Part shown: piece after piece, positions 27,301 to 37,952 of the stretch | How positions within the stretch are numbered: position 1 is the stretch's first letter | Layout: every line of letters begins with the position of its first letter | Assembly: GCA_020055645.1 (NCBI GenBank) | Contig: CM034546.1 | Span: 101,680,001 to 101,744,000 of the forward strand | DNA: 64,000 bases | Direction: 5' to 3' | Source of the DNA: Tomocerus qinae | Taxonomy: Eukaryota > Arthropoda > Collembola > Entomobryomorpha > Tomoceridae | Notes under the pieces: model-generated | Told to the model about the DNA's origin: nothing | Database searches by the model: none | What the model saw: the letters and a program-made list of their open reading frames with translations, nothing else | Position numbers and translations under genes: made by a program

Positions 27301-30300
27301 GAAGGAGCCAATTTGTCATCCTGGAATTAGAGTTCCTAATGCACTTCATCTCGTTACTTTAGGTTGGAGCAAGTTAGCTCACCGAAGGAGTTAAGTAATA
27401 GGTACCCCTAAGTGCACAGTTCGACGAGTCTGCGAAGTTAGAGAGACAGTTTCACCATTTCCAGCTAGTTAGAGGAATATCGCTTTGAGCTCTGAGAACA
27501 AGGAATTTGAGGCCCTCATTAATTTCCCGGTCCCTCTCTACTAATAAAAATTGCCTGGAAGACCCGGAACTAATTAATTCTTTCAGCTACCCGTAACACC
27601 TAAAACTAAAAACCTTTCCAATCGTAGCTAACACTATTTGATAAACAGCAGAAAACTATTTCACCAGGGAACAGACGACACTCACTTGACGCTGCTGCGC
27701 TGGATCTCGCTCCTATTATTAGATTTCCCCGTTTCCGCACACCTGGCGCCTTAATTAATTATTAAGCTTCAGCAGCAGTAGGAAGTGCAGAACAAGAAAC
27801 TATATACTATACTATATCTCTGTAGGTTGCATTCCAGTACAGTGTTAGATTATATTTACGGCCAGCTACTGCATACATGTATATTTTCTCATCTTTGGCC
27901 ATATGGGACTTTCTCTTCTCACAGGGCAGTCCTAAATTACATTTTTATTATTGTTTGAACCAGATGGAATCCTTCTTTGTCTACCTAACGTTAACACTAG
28001 ATTTGTGCACTCAACATCTTTTGCACTTTATTGAAAATACCTACAGAATCAATATTCGTAGCACTTGGCATTGATAGCATTATTGCTTATCATTTATATT
28101 TTACAGAAGAAAGGGAACTAGCATGACATGATGCTATAAAATTGTGCTGCATAATTAGATTAAACGAATCTTTCAATCTACTTATGCTGTATTCAACAGC
28201 TACGCCACGCCAATCTGTCTTTGTTGAAGAGATTTTTGAATCCCTTTTCTATTTCTTTAAAGTACTACGAACTTTACGGAGTGATTGTTAAAAATGTTCA
28301 TAACATTATAATATGTATGTATACTAAGCATTTGTAGATGACAGTGATCATAATGAAAACGCAATCTCAAGGATTGAATAAATCCAAAAAGTCTATAAGC
28401 ACTAATGATAACTATTTAGGCTTAATATTAACGGGTTGGTAGTTGGTAGAAAACCGTTTAGACTAGTACTATCGTAATACTAAGATAATAATAATAAATA
28501 ATGTAAGTACACCTATATGCTTCATTTTATACGTTATATATTCTGAAGTACAAGACAAATTTTGATACTTAAAATCAGCATGACAAAGACAAATTTTTGA
28601 TAGTGTGATGGGTACAGATAGATATCAAGAACATTCACAACGTGCCGGTGTAGTGGCACGGGCATGACATACCTTTGTTGGTAGTTAGGTTTACACTGGT
28701 CCTTTCCACATTTCTTTCTCTGAGTCAATTTCTAAGCACCGAATAATTTTGCTATAAATATAGCCAACTTGGAACAAAGTAAGAAAAATGTTGTGAGGAA
28801 GTCACCATAGAGGTTGGATCAGAAGTCAAAGTTGCAGAATAATCTCAAACCGCAAGTCTTGTATAAGTACAATACTAAAATTGGTGTTGTATCTGTATTG
28901 GTTTTTGGTTCTAAATCCAACGGTCTATTGGCCAAGCCACAACATTATGATAACCACAAGTAGCAGTAGGGTCAGAAAGAGTGAACTGAACTGTCTTGGA
29001 GAATTCCCATGACGGTGGGACAATTTTAAAAGCACGAAAACTCAGCCGTGAACAAGATTGAAGGAAGATGTGATGTGACTTATATACATAGGAAGACAAC
29101 CGACGAGTTCAAGAGTCCGCCTTCGACTGAAACTGAAGTGTGCCATGGGCAGTGGGGCCAGAAAGCGTGTTAAGAGAAAGCTAGAGGTTGCAGTAGAAGA
29201 ACGCAGAGTTTTGGTACTAAACCCTTGCTCTTTCTGTCTGCCTTACTTTGCTTTCTCTGCACTCTCACTCCGTAATAATACTACAGAAATCTGAAACCCA
29301 GAACATAACGAAAGTTCTTTCCATTTCTACTTTCAGAGTACACAATCCGAGTTTATTCGAATAGGATGCCTTTCTTTTCTGTTTGATGTGATCGGACAAC
29401 AACAGAGGAATCCATCCAATCTCATTTCTGATTTCATCAACAAACAAATCCAAGGTTCTCTTTTCTATCCTATCCACTCAGATACATATCTTTACCTGAC
29501 TATACCCACACACCAACCAGCATTCAACTTTCTCTTACCTCTCTTCTTATATGGTCCAACCATTGCATTATAATTTCAATTTATCCAGCTCTATTTTATT
29601 TCACAAATATCTATCTTCTTTGTTTCCCATTTAATGGATGACCTCTATCTTCTGTTTTATATGCATATTATTGATGTATACCATAGAGGAACGGAAATCG
29701 CCTCAACTCAAGTCACTCATGTGTCAACCACAGGGTTTTCTTTATTTAATCTACTGAGCCGTGTCATCTTTTTGACGGATAAGGAGAAAACATCTTTAAG
29801 CATTTGCTTTTATCCTTCAACAAAATGATTTCCCATTCTTCCGTACATGCAAAATTTCATTACTTACCTTGCATACTACAAAGAATTTGTAAAAGAATTC
29901 TAAAATGATGGAAGTTATTTTCAATCTACGATATTGACTACCTATTTACTAAACAGAATGATCGTTCTTACTTCGACTTAATACCTCACTAAGTGCAAGT
30001 TGTATCATTTCATTTTACACAGGATAAGCAATAAACAGTGACACTGCACCTGCAACCAATTTAACATTAAAGCTTGAACATGTGTGTACAGTGCAAAATA
30101 ATTAGTTTTAGAACTTTGCAAATCAAAATGATGACTCATATTAATGCATCCTTTCTTTTTGTCAACCTGTAACATTCTTACTTCATATGTTGGACTAGCT
30201 ACACAGTTCTACTCCAAAGAACTAGTACTAATACGAAATAGTAGATTTATAAAAATCTGGACAAATTAAAGCTGCAGGGGTAGGGGGTATACAAATAACA

Positions 30301-32492
30301 TAAGAAAATGTAACAAATAAACTGAAATCTCATTTTATTTTCCATTTGACGTAGTCATTTCTTATATTATGTTTGTTCTGCCTTGCACTATTTGAATCGA
30401 TGCTCTTTTTCTCCGCAGATATGTGTAATGTTTAGAAGAAACGCTTAGGATTTTTTCCTTGTTCCTTCCCTTTTCAAAAATCAATCAGCGCAACCGAAAT
30501 CCCATACCATTTCTGCCATTACTACAAACAGTCAACAAGTCAACGCATAAGGTTGTTTTATCAGTACACAATGCATTTTGGAGACTATAATAATACACGT
30601 TTAAATTATAACTTGCTGCTGCTTTTCATAATAGAAAAATAGCATACATTTAGGTGGCAGGGTGTCACAATCACAATAGTCACCAAGTACCAAATACGCC
30701 TTCTCGCTTAAAATAGACGAATAAATACAGATAAGGCTATATTATATGGTAATTTAATAGCAATATGAAAGTTTGAACCTATGTGAGTATGATGTGGGTA
30801 TTTACGATGTATCAGGGTTATACACGACATGCAACAAAATGTGTAATGTGAGTATGAATAGCTACCATGAACGTACGTCTTGTACGTGTTCAGCCTCTGT
30901 TCGTTTCAATTTCCATTCTCCGCAATTACATTACATTACATTTGAAATACAAATATCCACCAACATGAGAAAAACGGAATATACAGCTTTCAAGAATCTC
31001 TAAAATCTCTACGTCTCTAGAATGAATGAATGTAGCCAAGAGGGAGGGAATTGAAGCGAGCGATTGAGGCGTGCAACACAGTCGAAATGAATACAACAAA
31101 TAGAGATCCTCTACATTGTTATTGTTATATATTGCTGTTATATATTGGTACACTCCACATCAGCAATAACAACAGTATAAAATATCCACCTACATATGTA
31201 TAGATGAAACAAACCACAATACTTTTAATATGACAGAAAATAGTAAGTAGATCTAATCCAAAAGGGATTTCCACAGAGAAAGCACATTCAATTCTTTGAC
31301 CACCACAATGCATCTAGAATAATAAACAGAGAAAGTCTTCGAAACCAGAATGAAAATTCACCTCTGGTACTACTCACAACTGAAGCATGGGTTTCGGAAT
31401 GAAATAATAAATTTTCCATTAGAGTTGCATGAAAGCAATTTACATGGATTTCAAAAGGAGGAAACTACTAAATTTGATTGATCAGTTTTATTAGATAGTT
31501 CACCAGTGTATAGTACATGTTAATCATGATTATAGCGAAACACATAAGCTGATAAAGTGTAATTTTGTGAATGCTATAAGACGGTGTAGATAAAATATTA
31601 CGACAATCTGCATGAAATAGGAAATCTGAATATGAGAAAATGTGATTGCATGAATATGAGAAAGGAAAGTTGCGAGTGTCTGTCTGACTTTCCCAACACT
31701 TTCAATAACGCCACCTTACTGTCTGGGTAGAAATGATACTCCAAAAAGATAGCTAAACATGTGTCTGTTCAGCCTGTACCAACAAAAGGTTGCGTACTAG
31801 TAGCAGTCCAATTGGGTACATCACAGAATTTCAGCTTATGGAAATCGTCAAAGAAAGTCAACGAGAAAGTGAAAGCCAACAAACCCATGATTTGGTTTCT
31901 AATTTGATACCAGGATATAATAAAGGTTTGCCACTTCCATGTTTATAATTGGCTTAGTTAAAATTCAATGACTGATACTTTGCTTAATGTAAACTAATAC
32001 TAAAGAATAATAGTAGTAAGGGGTATATTAAGAATAAGAAATAATAATATAATAAAATATGACCCTGCAAACAGATTTCTTCAGAATGGTGTATATGAGT
32101 AGCACATCACACATATACTAAACATTGCTTATGTAAGAATGGTCTATTTAAGATGTCCTTGTACAGCTACGCAGTATGGAAGTAAAGAAAATCGTTTAAT
32201 AAAATGCACATAAACCAAGTAATGTATTCTTAGGAAAGTACCATCTAATTTATTTAATGCTCGTTTTCCAAAATGCTCAGAACTCAGCGCTTCTATACCT
32301 CAGTAAATACTTAATGTCTGACATTTTATTATTCAGTTTTCTTTCAATAATTCGTTTTATTTAGGAGACAGGACGCAAGAGTCAAGTAATGGAAAAGCAA
32401 GGTGAAAATTTGTACGAGGATTGCCAAAGCTAACTTCGTTGTTCACTCCTCATTCACTTATCAGCTAAAAAAGAAAATGGAATTTTGCTTAC
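21391..32492. other. intron-like DNA, probably dlg1
   Basis: About 11 kb without convincing coding frames or complete transposons. Points seen: a short hairpin at 26977-27022; a less AT-rich patch around 27660-27770 with a minus-strand donor-like GTCAA/GTGAGT at 27686/27685 that could end an untranslated alternative first exon; and a short GA run near 24837. Nothing else can be supported. Confidence 0.35.
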
Positions 32493-32624
32493 CGAGGAGT
32501 GCCTGAAAAAGCCTGGACTTGAAGATGCGTATCACACGCTCAATAGCTAACCGAAGCTGCTTATCTTGAGGTCTGGTCAATTTTGAATGGTAATCCTCAA
32601 GTAGTTCAAGTGCTCGATGGGCCT
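32493..32624 (-). CDS. dlg1: discs large (dlg1) exon encoding the L27 domain
   Basis: A 132-bp minus-strand exon with a clean acceptor (TACTTTCAG) and donor (CTCG then GTAAGC). It encodes 43 residues starting AHRALELLEDYHSKL and containing IERVIRIFKSRLFQALL, a near-exact match to the N-terminal L27 domain of insect Discs large and vertebrate DLG1/SAP97. L27 mediates multimerisation of this MAGUK scaffold and contact with other L27 proteins at cell junctions and synapses. It starts with two bases of a split codon (G|AG, Glu) and ends in phase 1 with G, consistent with the family sequence continuing with Asp. The next conserved exon, and the PDZ, SH3 and guanylate-kinase exons, were not found and presumably lie beyond position 1. 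Confidence 0.93.
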
Positions 32625-33215
32625 CTGAAAGTAAAATCAATTAAGTAAAATGAAATTCTCAGGAAAGTTTTTAGAAATATGCCCCGCAACCTTTGACATT
32701 TGTGACCACCTTTGTATTTACGTTGTCATTCAATTCACAACCAGTCAGATACTAAGCCAAAATGGAGCTGACTATTTTATTCAGCAAATGTCAAGTACTG
32801 ACTGAAGTGTATATAATAATATTATTTATATGACTTATATTTTAGTGATATATAACCTAATAATAAAATGCTTCGTGTTCCTCACTTTGCTTGCCTTTAA
32901 AGTAAAAGCAGGATAATAATGTTATAACTGAAACTCCAACAACGAAATTACAAGTATTCATAAACATCATAGTAAGGGACAATAATTCAATATGTATAGC
33001 TATACAGTACAGAACTCCAAAATTAACAGGATATGTTAATTACAGTGTTGTCGTGTTGTCACAATTTTGAGTACAAGATTCTATATTTAGACTTAGACAT
33101 TAAGATACTGAAGATTGTAGGAATATCCAAGGAAAGCAGCTGAAATAATCTTGACAAGTGTTTATTTTTTCGTTACATCTTTAATCTTTATCTTATAAAC
33201 AAAAATCTTGCATAC
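32625..33215 (-). other. dlg1: dlg1 intron between start exon and L27 exon
   Basis: Bounded by the donor at 33215 and the acceptor at 32625. No other feature seen. Confidence 0.6.
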
Positions 33216-33273
33216 CTCTTCCCGTTTTTTCGTTGGCTTTTACTTTTTCCTCAAGCAGGCGTGGCATATATAC
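33216..33273 (-). CDS. dlg1: dlg1 exon with candidate start codon, alternative N-terminus
   Basis: Upstream of the L27 exon on the same strand a short exon is bounded by TTTATTGTAG (acceptor) and GAAGAG then GTATGC (donor). It has ATG at 33267 and encodes MPRLLEEKVKANEKTGR plus one base (G), which joins the L27 exon in frame to give GR-EAHRALELL. The usual insect Dlg start is a shorter MPVKKQ-type peptide followed by the same EAHRALE, so this is a longer, highly charged N-terminus or an isoform-specific exon. The frame is open to the acceptor, so translation could also begin further upstream. Confidence 0.6.
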
Positions 33274-33473
33274 CTACAATAAAACCCTTACTTCCAATGT
33301 TGTACACTGTGACTCGATTCAATTCAGACATGTCTAAACATTTACGTTAATATTTTAAGATTGGTTTTTGTAATACACAATAAATATGGATCTCAAAAAT
33401 ATACCAACACCAACACCACTCAAGCCTTTAAGTAGAGACTAATGGCTAAAGAACGTAAAAATTTTGTTTTCCA

Positions 33474-33662
33474 AGTTATTTATTTGCCCATTTTGAACAA
33501 AGTTATTTATTTGCCCATTTTGAACAAAGTTATTTATTTGCCCATTTTGAACAAAGTTATTTATTTGCCCATTTTGAACAAAGTTATTTATTTGCCCATT
33601 TTGAACAAAGTTATTTATTTGCCCATTTTGAACAAAGTTATTTATTTGCCCATTTTGAACAA
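33474..33662. repeat. 27-bp tandem repeat, 7 copies
   Basis: Seven nearly perfect copies of a 27-bp unit containing GTTATTTATTTGCCCATTTT. Because 27 is a multiple of three, one + frame reads a repeated nine-residue peptide (VIYLPILNK). There is no other evidence that it is translated. It lies upstream of the dlg1 start exon, in an intron if the 5' exons proposed here are right. Confidence 0.95.
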
Positions 33663-33723
33663 CATAACCTTTTACACATTGAATAGTATTATGACATTGT
33701 TGGCATTTAAATCTTTTAGTTAA

Positions 33724-35175
33724 TCAAATCGATAGTCATGCCTCAGAGTTTTGCTGCTGTTGCTCAAGGATGAATGATAAATTATGATGTGTTCCTGGAA
33801 CTTTGTACTGCTTGATCCTTCCTTATTGTAACCCTTATTTTACTTATTTCTGCATTTTAACCTGACTAATGCATGCTCTTATTTAGTTTCTGATGCTTTA
33901 TATTACTTGTGCAGTGGAAAAGCATAAACCGCAACGAGTAAAAATAATAAAATACAATAAAACAATAAACGATGTATATGGAGATCACATGTTTTCAAAA
34001 ATAGATGATGATGCTAACAGCACATCATGCATAAATAAATATGTATCTTTTATTAAATTTTTATTAAAATCAATCAATTGTAACCATATCGTAACATACT
34101 TTTGCATTACTCATTAGGCAAAGGCAAATGTAAAAACTTTTTTAATTGAGCATTTGGGAAAGAGATACTATTGCTGATCCCTAATGTTTGTGATTTTTGT
34201 AATCAGTAGTCGATAATAAATAGTAACTGATGAACAATTTTAATTGTCAATAATCTACAGCTACTAGTAAATTTACGAGATGGGTACAAGTATTGTATCT
34301 TAAGAAAAGCACTTTCTTCTTGGTGAAAGTTGTAAGTGGTATTACCGTGTTATAAGGGAAAGCAACTTTCTCTTAAGTGTAACGTTTATATCACTGGATC
34401 TTGTTCTGTACTATACATGTTTATTTTTTTATAGAATAGGGTTAATCCTGGCAAGGTGTCAAAGAACACTTTCATTCCTTGCGCTCTAATTTCCAACTAA
34501 TGTATTTCCTTACCACAATAAATACGTATAACGATCTACTTACCTTGCTTTCGCACAGGCATCCTTATCTCCGGGAACTTCGTGGCGACGGTTTTATACA
34601 ACTTACTTCTTCAAATGACAAAAATTACACCTTCGGTGTACGGCTGTATTTTGTTACGCTTAATACACGACGACGAAATTTTGTACCCTCTCCAACGATG
34701 TGTTAAGTTGGAATGTTTTAGTTGCCTTATTGAGTTTCAAAGCTCAAAACTAATTCACAACCAATGAGCAATTGATATCACTATTAAGAGAAGTATTAAA
34801 TAACCTAATTCTTTATAATATTAACGTCATAGAATTCAAGATAGTTTGAGCTTCTACTTGATGCTTTCTACAGCTGGACGAAACAAATACTAAAACGATA
34901 TACAGTTATCTGCAACAGTTGAGAATGAATACATTGATATAATACATTAATTAGTCAATTTTTCAACGATTAACAAAATCTAAGCTTCGATTATCTACGT
35001 ATATCCAAGTTGATTTATAAATATCTCTCCATAGGATATCTTTCTTGTCTTCTATTATAACGAAATACTTAATTTCGGGTGCATCGGTAAAGACATTATC
35101 ACTGTATTGAATGTATTGTACTACTGTGGCAGAGCATTACGGATGAAGACTGCACAATCCAACAATATCACATAC
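33724..35175. other. probable dlg1 5' intron
   Basis: AT-rich, no coding frame of quality and no repeat recognised. Confidence 0.3.
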
Positions 35176-35204
35176 GATCTGCTGATTTGTAGTCTAAGTT
35201 GAAC
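35176..35204 (-). other. dlg1: possible small 5' exon of dlg1
   Basis: 29 bases on the minus strand sit between a good acceptor (TTTATTTGCAG) and a donor (GATC then GTATGT). There is no start codon. It could be an untranslated exon between the first exon near 36.6 kb and the coding exon at 33.2 kb. Based on splice-site appearance only. Confidence 0.25.
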
Positions 35205-36623
35205 CTGCAAATAAAAAAGTAATATTTAAAAAATGTAATAATGAAGTAAAAACTAAAATGTGAAATTAGTAAATAGTTGAGTCAATGTAGTTAAATTAAC
35301 GTTAAAAGCCCAAGTTTTACGTGATTCATTCTACCTAATGCTATTATCAGATAACAAATAATTATGAATCATTACGACCACCAGGATTATCAAGTGGACC
35401 AATCCTGTAGCAAATACATGACATTTATATACAAATATGTTTTACTTTCTCTTACTACAGCATGTCACTGCAAAGTTTGTACATAACTTTCTCTAGCACA
35501 TACTTTACTCCACTAAGCCACACAAGAATCTTGAAAAGTATCAAAAGAGACAATTTGCCACTTTCTTACTCCCACATTTTCCTATAAAGTTATACTAGGT
35601 ATGAAATCAATCTGTAGAATCTTCACTTGCCTAAAAGTACACTACTTGGCTTTCAATTTTTCTTGATAAAATTAGAATCAGTATTAAAATTGCCCATTAA
35701 TAAACTAACGAAACAATCAATATACTACCCAATTCAAAGGACAAACTACCCAGCGCAGCCCAGAGCTTACAGAAGCAAACACAAATGAATAAATGTATGC
35801 AATAATGCTCTACATTTAGTACTTCCTGGACTGGACATTGTACTGACTGTAGTCAGATATGGATACATACTTAACATAATATATAACAATTCTCTTCACT
35901 TCCAGACGGTCAGTGAAATAGAAACATAACTCAGTAGCCACAGTCAGAGTTCAACTAAAAGTATAGCCACTATATTAGCAGAGTCACAGTCAGTTTCTCT
36001 ACTCCATCAAAATCCTCGTTTGTACATATATACATCCGCACATCCTAATCCACGTCCCTCCCATACCATCCATTCCTATACGAGTTTCTGACTTCCCATC
36101 CCACCTTCAATTTTCCAACTATTTATCTACAAAGAAAAGTTGCATACAATTAAAAATCAAGTTATTTCATTTTTCTACCCGTACAAACTGCCTACAAGAA
36201 TGTAAATCAGAAGCTTCATTCCACATAAATTGCATTACACAAACCGTATAGAGTAAAAACCATCAGAAGTAAAAAATGAATGATAAACATACTTTAATTA
36301 CTAGCAATCAAATTTTTATGATGACAAACTGACACTGACCTTTACAGAAAATATGATACTCTCTAGTCTTTCTTGTCAGTGTTTGCGACATTTCAGTCTT
36401 TAAATTAAGTTTTTGTCACATATTTACTACAGGAAATATAGATTAAACTATTGACTATTAACATTAGAAGAAATTTTGCGGCCCAAACATGACTACCGTC
36501 TATCCGATTCAACTTATCTTTAATCTTATATTTACGTATGTTTAATCAGAATGTACAGATAATTCTTCAAAATATAATTTTCATGTCGTATAGTGGTATA
36601 GTCCTCAAAAACTGAAGGCTCAC

Positions 36624-36800
36624 CTGATTGAGATTCCAACAGAATTTCCTGGATCATGAACTACGAGCAGATGACGTGCACGACGATGAAGAGACAAGCC
36701 AGCGTCAACTTGATGTCATATGTCATATGTGTGACTTTTGACTTGGCAGGCGACAACGACACAAAAGTCAACAACAACGGAACTTATCTGCCTTACACAA
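36624..36800 (-). other. dlg1: possible first (untranslated) exon and promoter side of dlg1
   Basis: On the minus strand a stretch richer in GC than its surroundings ends with a strong donor (CAATCAG then GTGAGC) at 36624/36623. Its upstream end is not defined by sequence; 36800 is only an approximate limit. The + strand TMEM126 gene starts 1.2 kb further on, so the two genes would be divergent. Confidence 0.3.
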
Positions 36801-37409
36801 TGAGTGACTGAAACTGAACTGACACCAAAAGACAAGCCCTTTCCTTTACTTACATTCAACTTCAACAACAAGCAACATTCAGTATACGTACGTACCGTGT
36901 ACCGTAAGTAAGTACTATACGTAAGTTTTAAACGGCATATATTATTAGTGTAATATAGTAATGATATATCTGGATATACTTCTATACCGCACTATATATT
37001 GACCGATTAATATAAAATGTATGTAAAGGTATACGAAGCTAAGTAGTGCAGTTGTACGTGCAAACGTCTACAGGTCTACTACCACTACTACTGCTCTGTT
37101 CTAATCTAATGTCAAGTCATGTGGTTAAGTACTGACGTATTATTTAAAATTTCAAACTCTTTAGAGCCTCACATAAAGACTTGAAGATCTCTCAATCTTC
37201 TATGTACTAAAAGTGATTTTATGTGAACCACAGGAGCGCAGGCACGTTTCTGCTCGAAAACTTCATAACCGGACCAATTTTCTGGAAACTTGGAAATTAG
37301 AACTAACTTGGAAATAAGAATTAGAACTGTCATAAAAACTTCTTTTGAGTAAAGTACGAATTAACTGAAGAGTCGGTAAGTGAAAGGGTAAACAGTACAC
37401 AATTTATAG

Positions 37410-37613
37410 AATAGACGTTTCCCACAATTCCAGGATAACACAGGCAGGTACTGTAGTCATTTCAATACCTATTCATGTTAATTTAGTGACCGGTCACCAA
37501 TTAATGTTTTCAATAATGTACCCCAACGCATACCTTCATGTGCTATAATTTAGTACATGAAGGTGTGCGTTGGGGTACATTATTGAAATCATTAATTGTG
37601 GGAAACCTCTATT
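37410..37613. mobile_element. small inverted-repeat element with 20-bp ends
   Basis: The ends AATAGACGTTTCCCACAATT and AATTGTGGGAAACCTCTATT are reverse complements with one mismatch, 204 bp apart. Inside are a TAGTGACCGGTCACCA near-palindrome and a second, separate hairpin element (37499-37597). A sequence related to the part just before that hairpin, without the hairpin, is found at 48774-48832. No duplication of the target was identified, so the outer boundaries are provisional. Confidence 0.6.
37499..37597. mobile_element. hairpin MITE, 43-bp arms
   Basis: Arms 37499-37541 and 37555-37597 are reverse complements with two mismatches around a 13-bp loop. The tips, ATGTTTTCAATAATGTACCC and its complement, are shared with the element at 39366-39530. 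Flanking AATT on both sides may be the target duplication. Confidence 0.8.
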
Positions 37614-37952
37614 TGCAATCTGCTAAACGATTGACAATACAACTTTGAACTTAAAATGTTACTGTTTCATATTGTTGCACCGAACCTAAGTTTATAGACA
37701 TTAGGCTAATGACTGATTAAACTAGATTAAAATTAATTTTAATGTTGTTGAAAATGTAGGTTTTTTGCACCAGAAAATCTGAAGATTCTTCTACTTACCA
37801 TCCATCTACTGTCTGCAGTGCAAAGTCAAAAGTGCAAACTACGCCGTATACTTTACTACAGGATTAAGCTATGCATTCAACTTAAGTTGTAAGCTGCTGC
37901 TTATGGCTTAGCTATTAATATTTGTCACCCCGTTCCGTTTTATTGGAAAATA

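Noticed and set aside
33442..33723. 93-codon frame with VIYLPILNK repeats
   Set aside because: Explained by the 27-bp tandem repeat.
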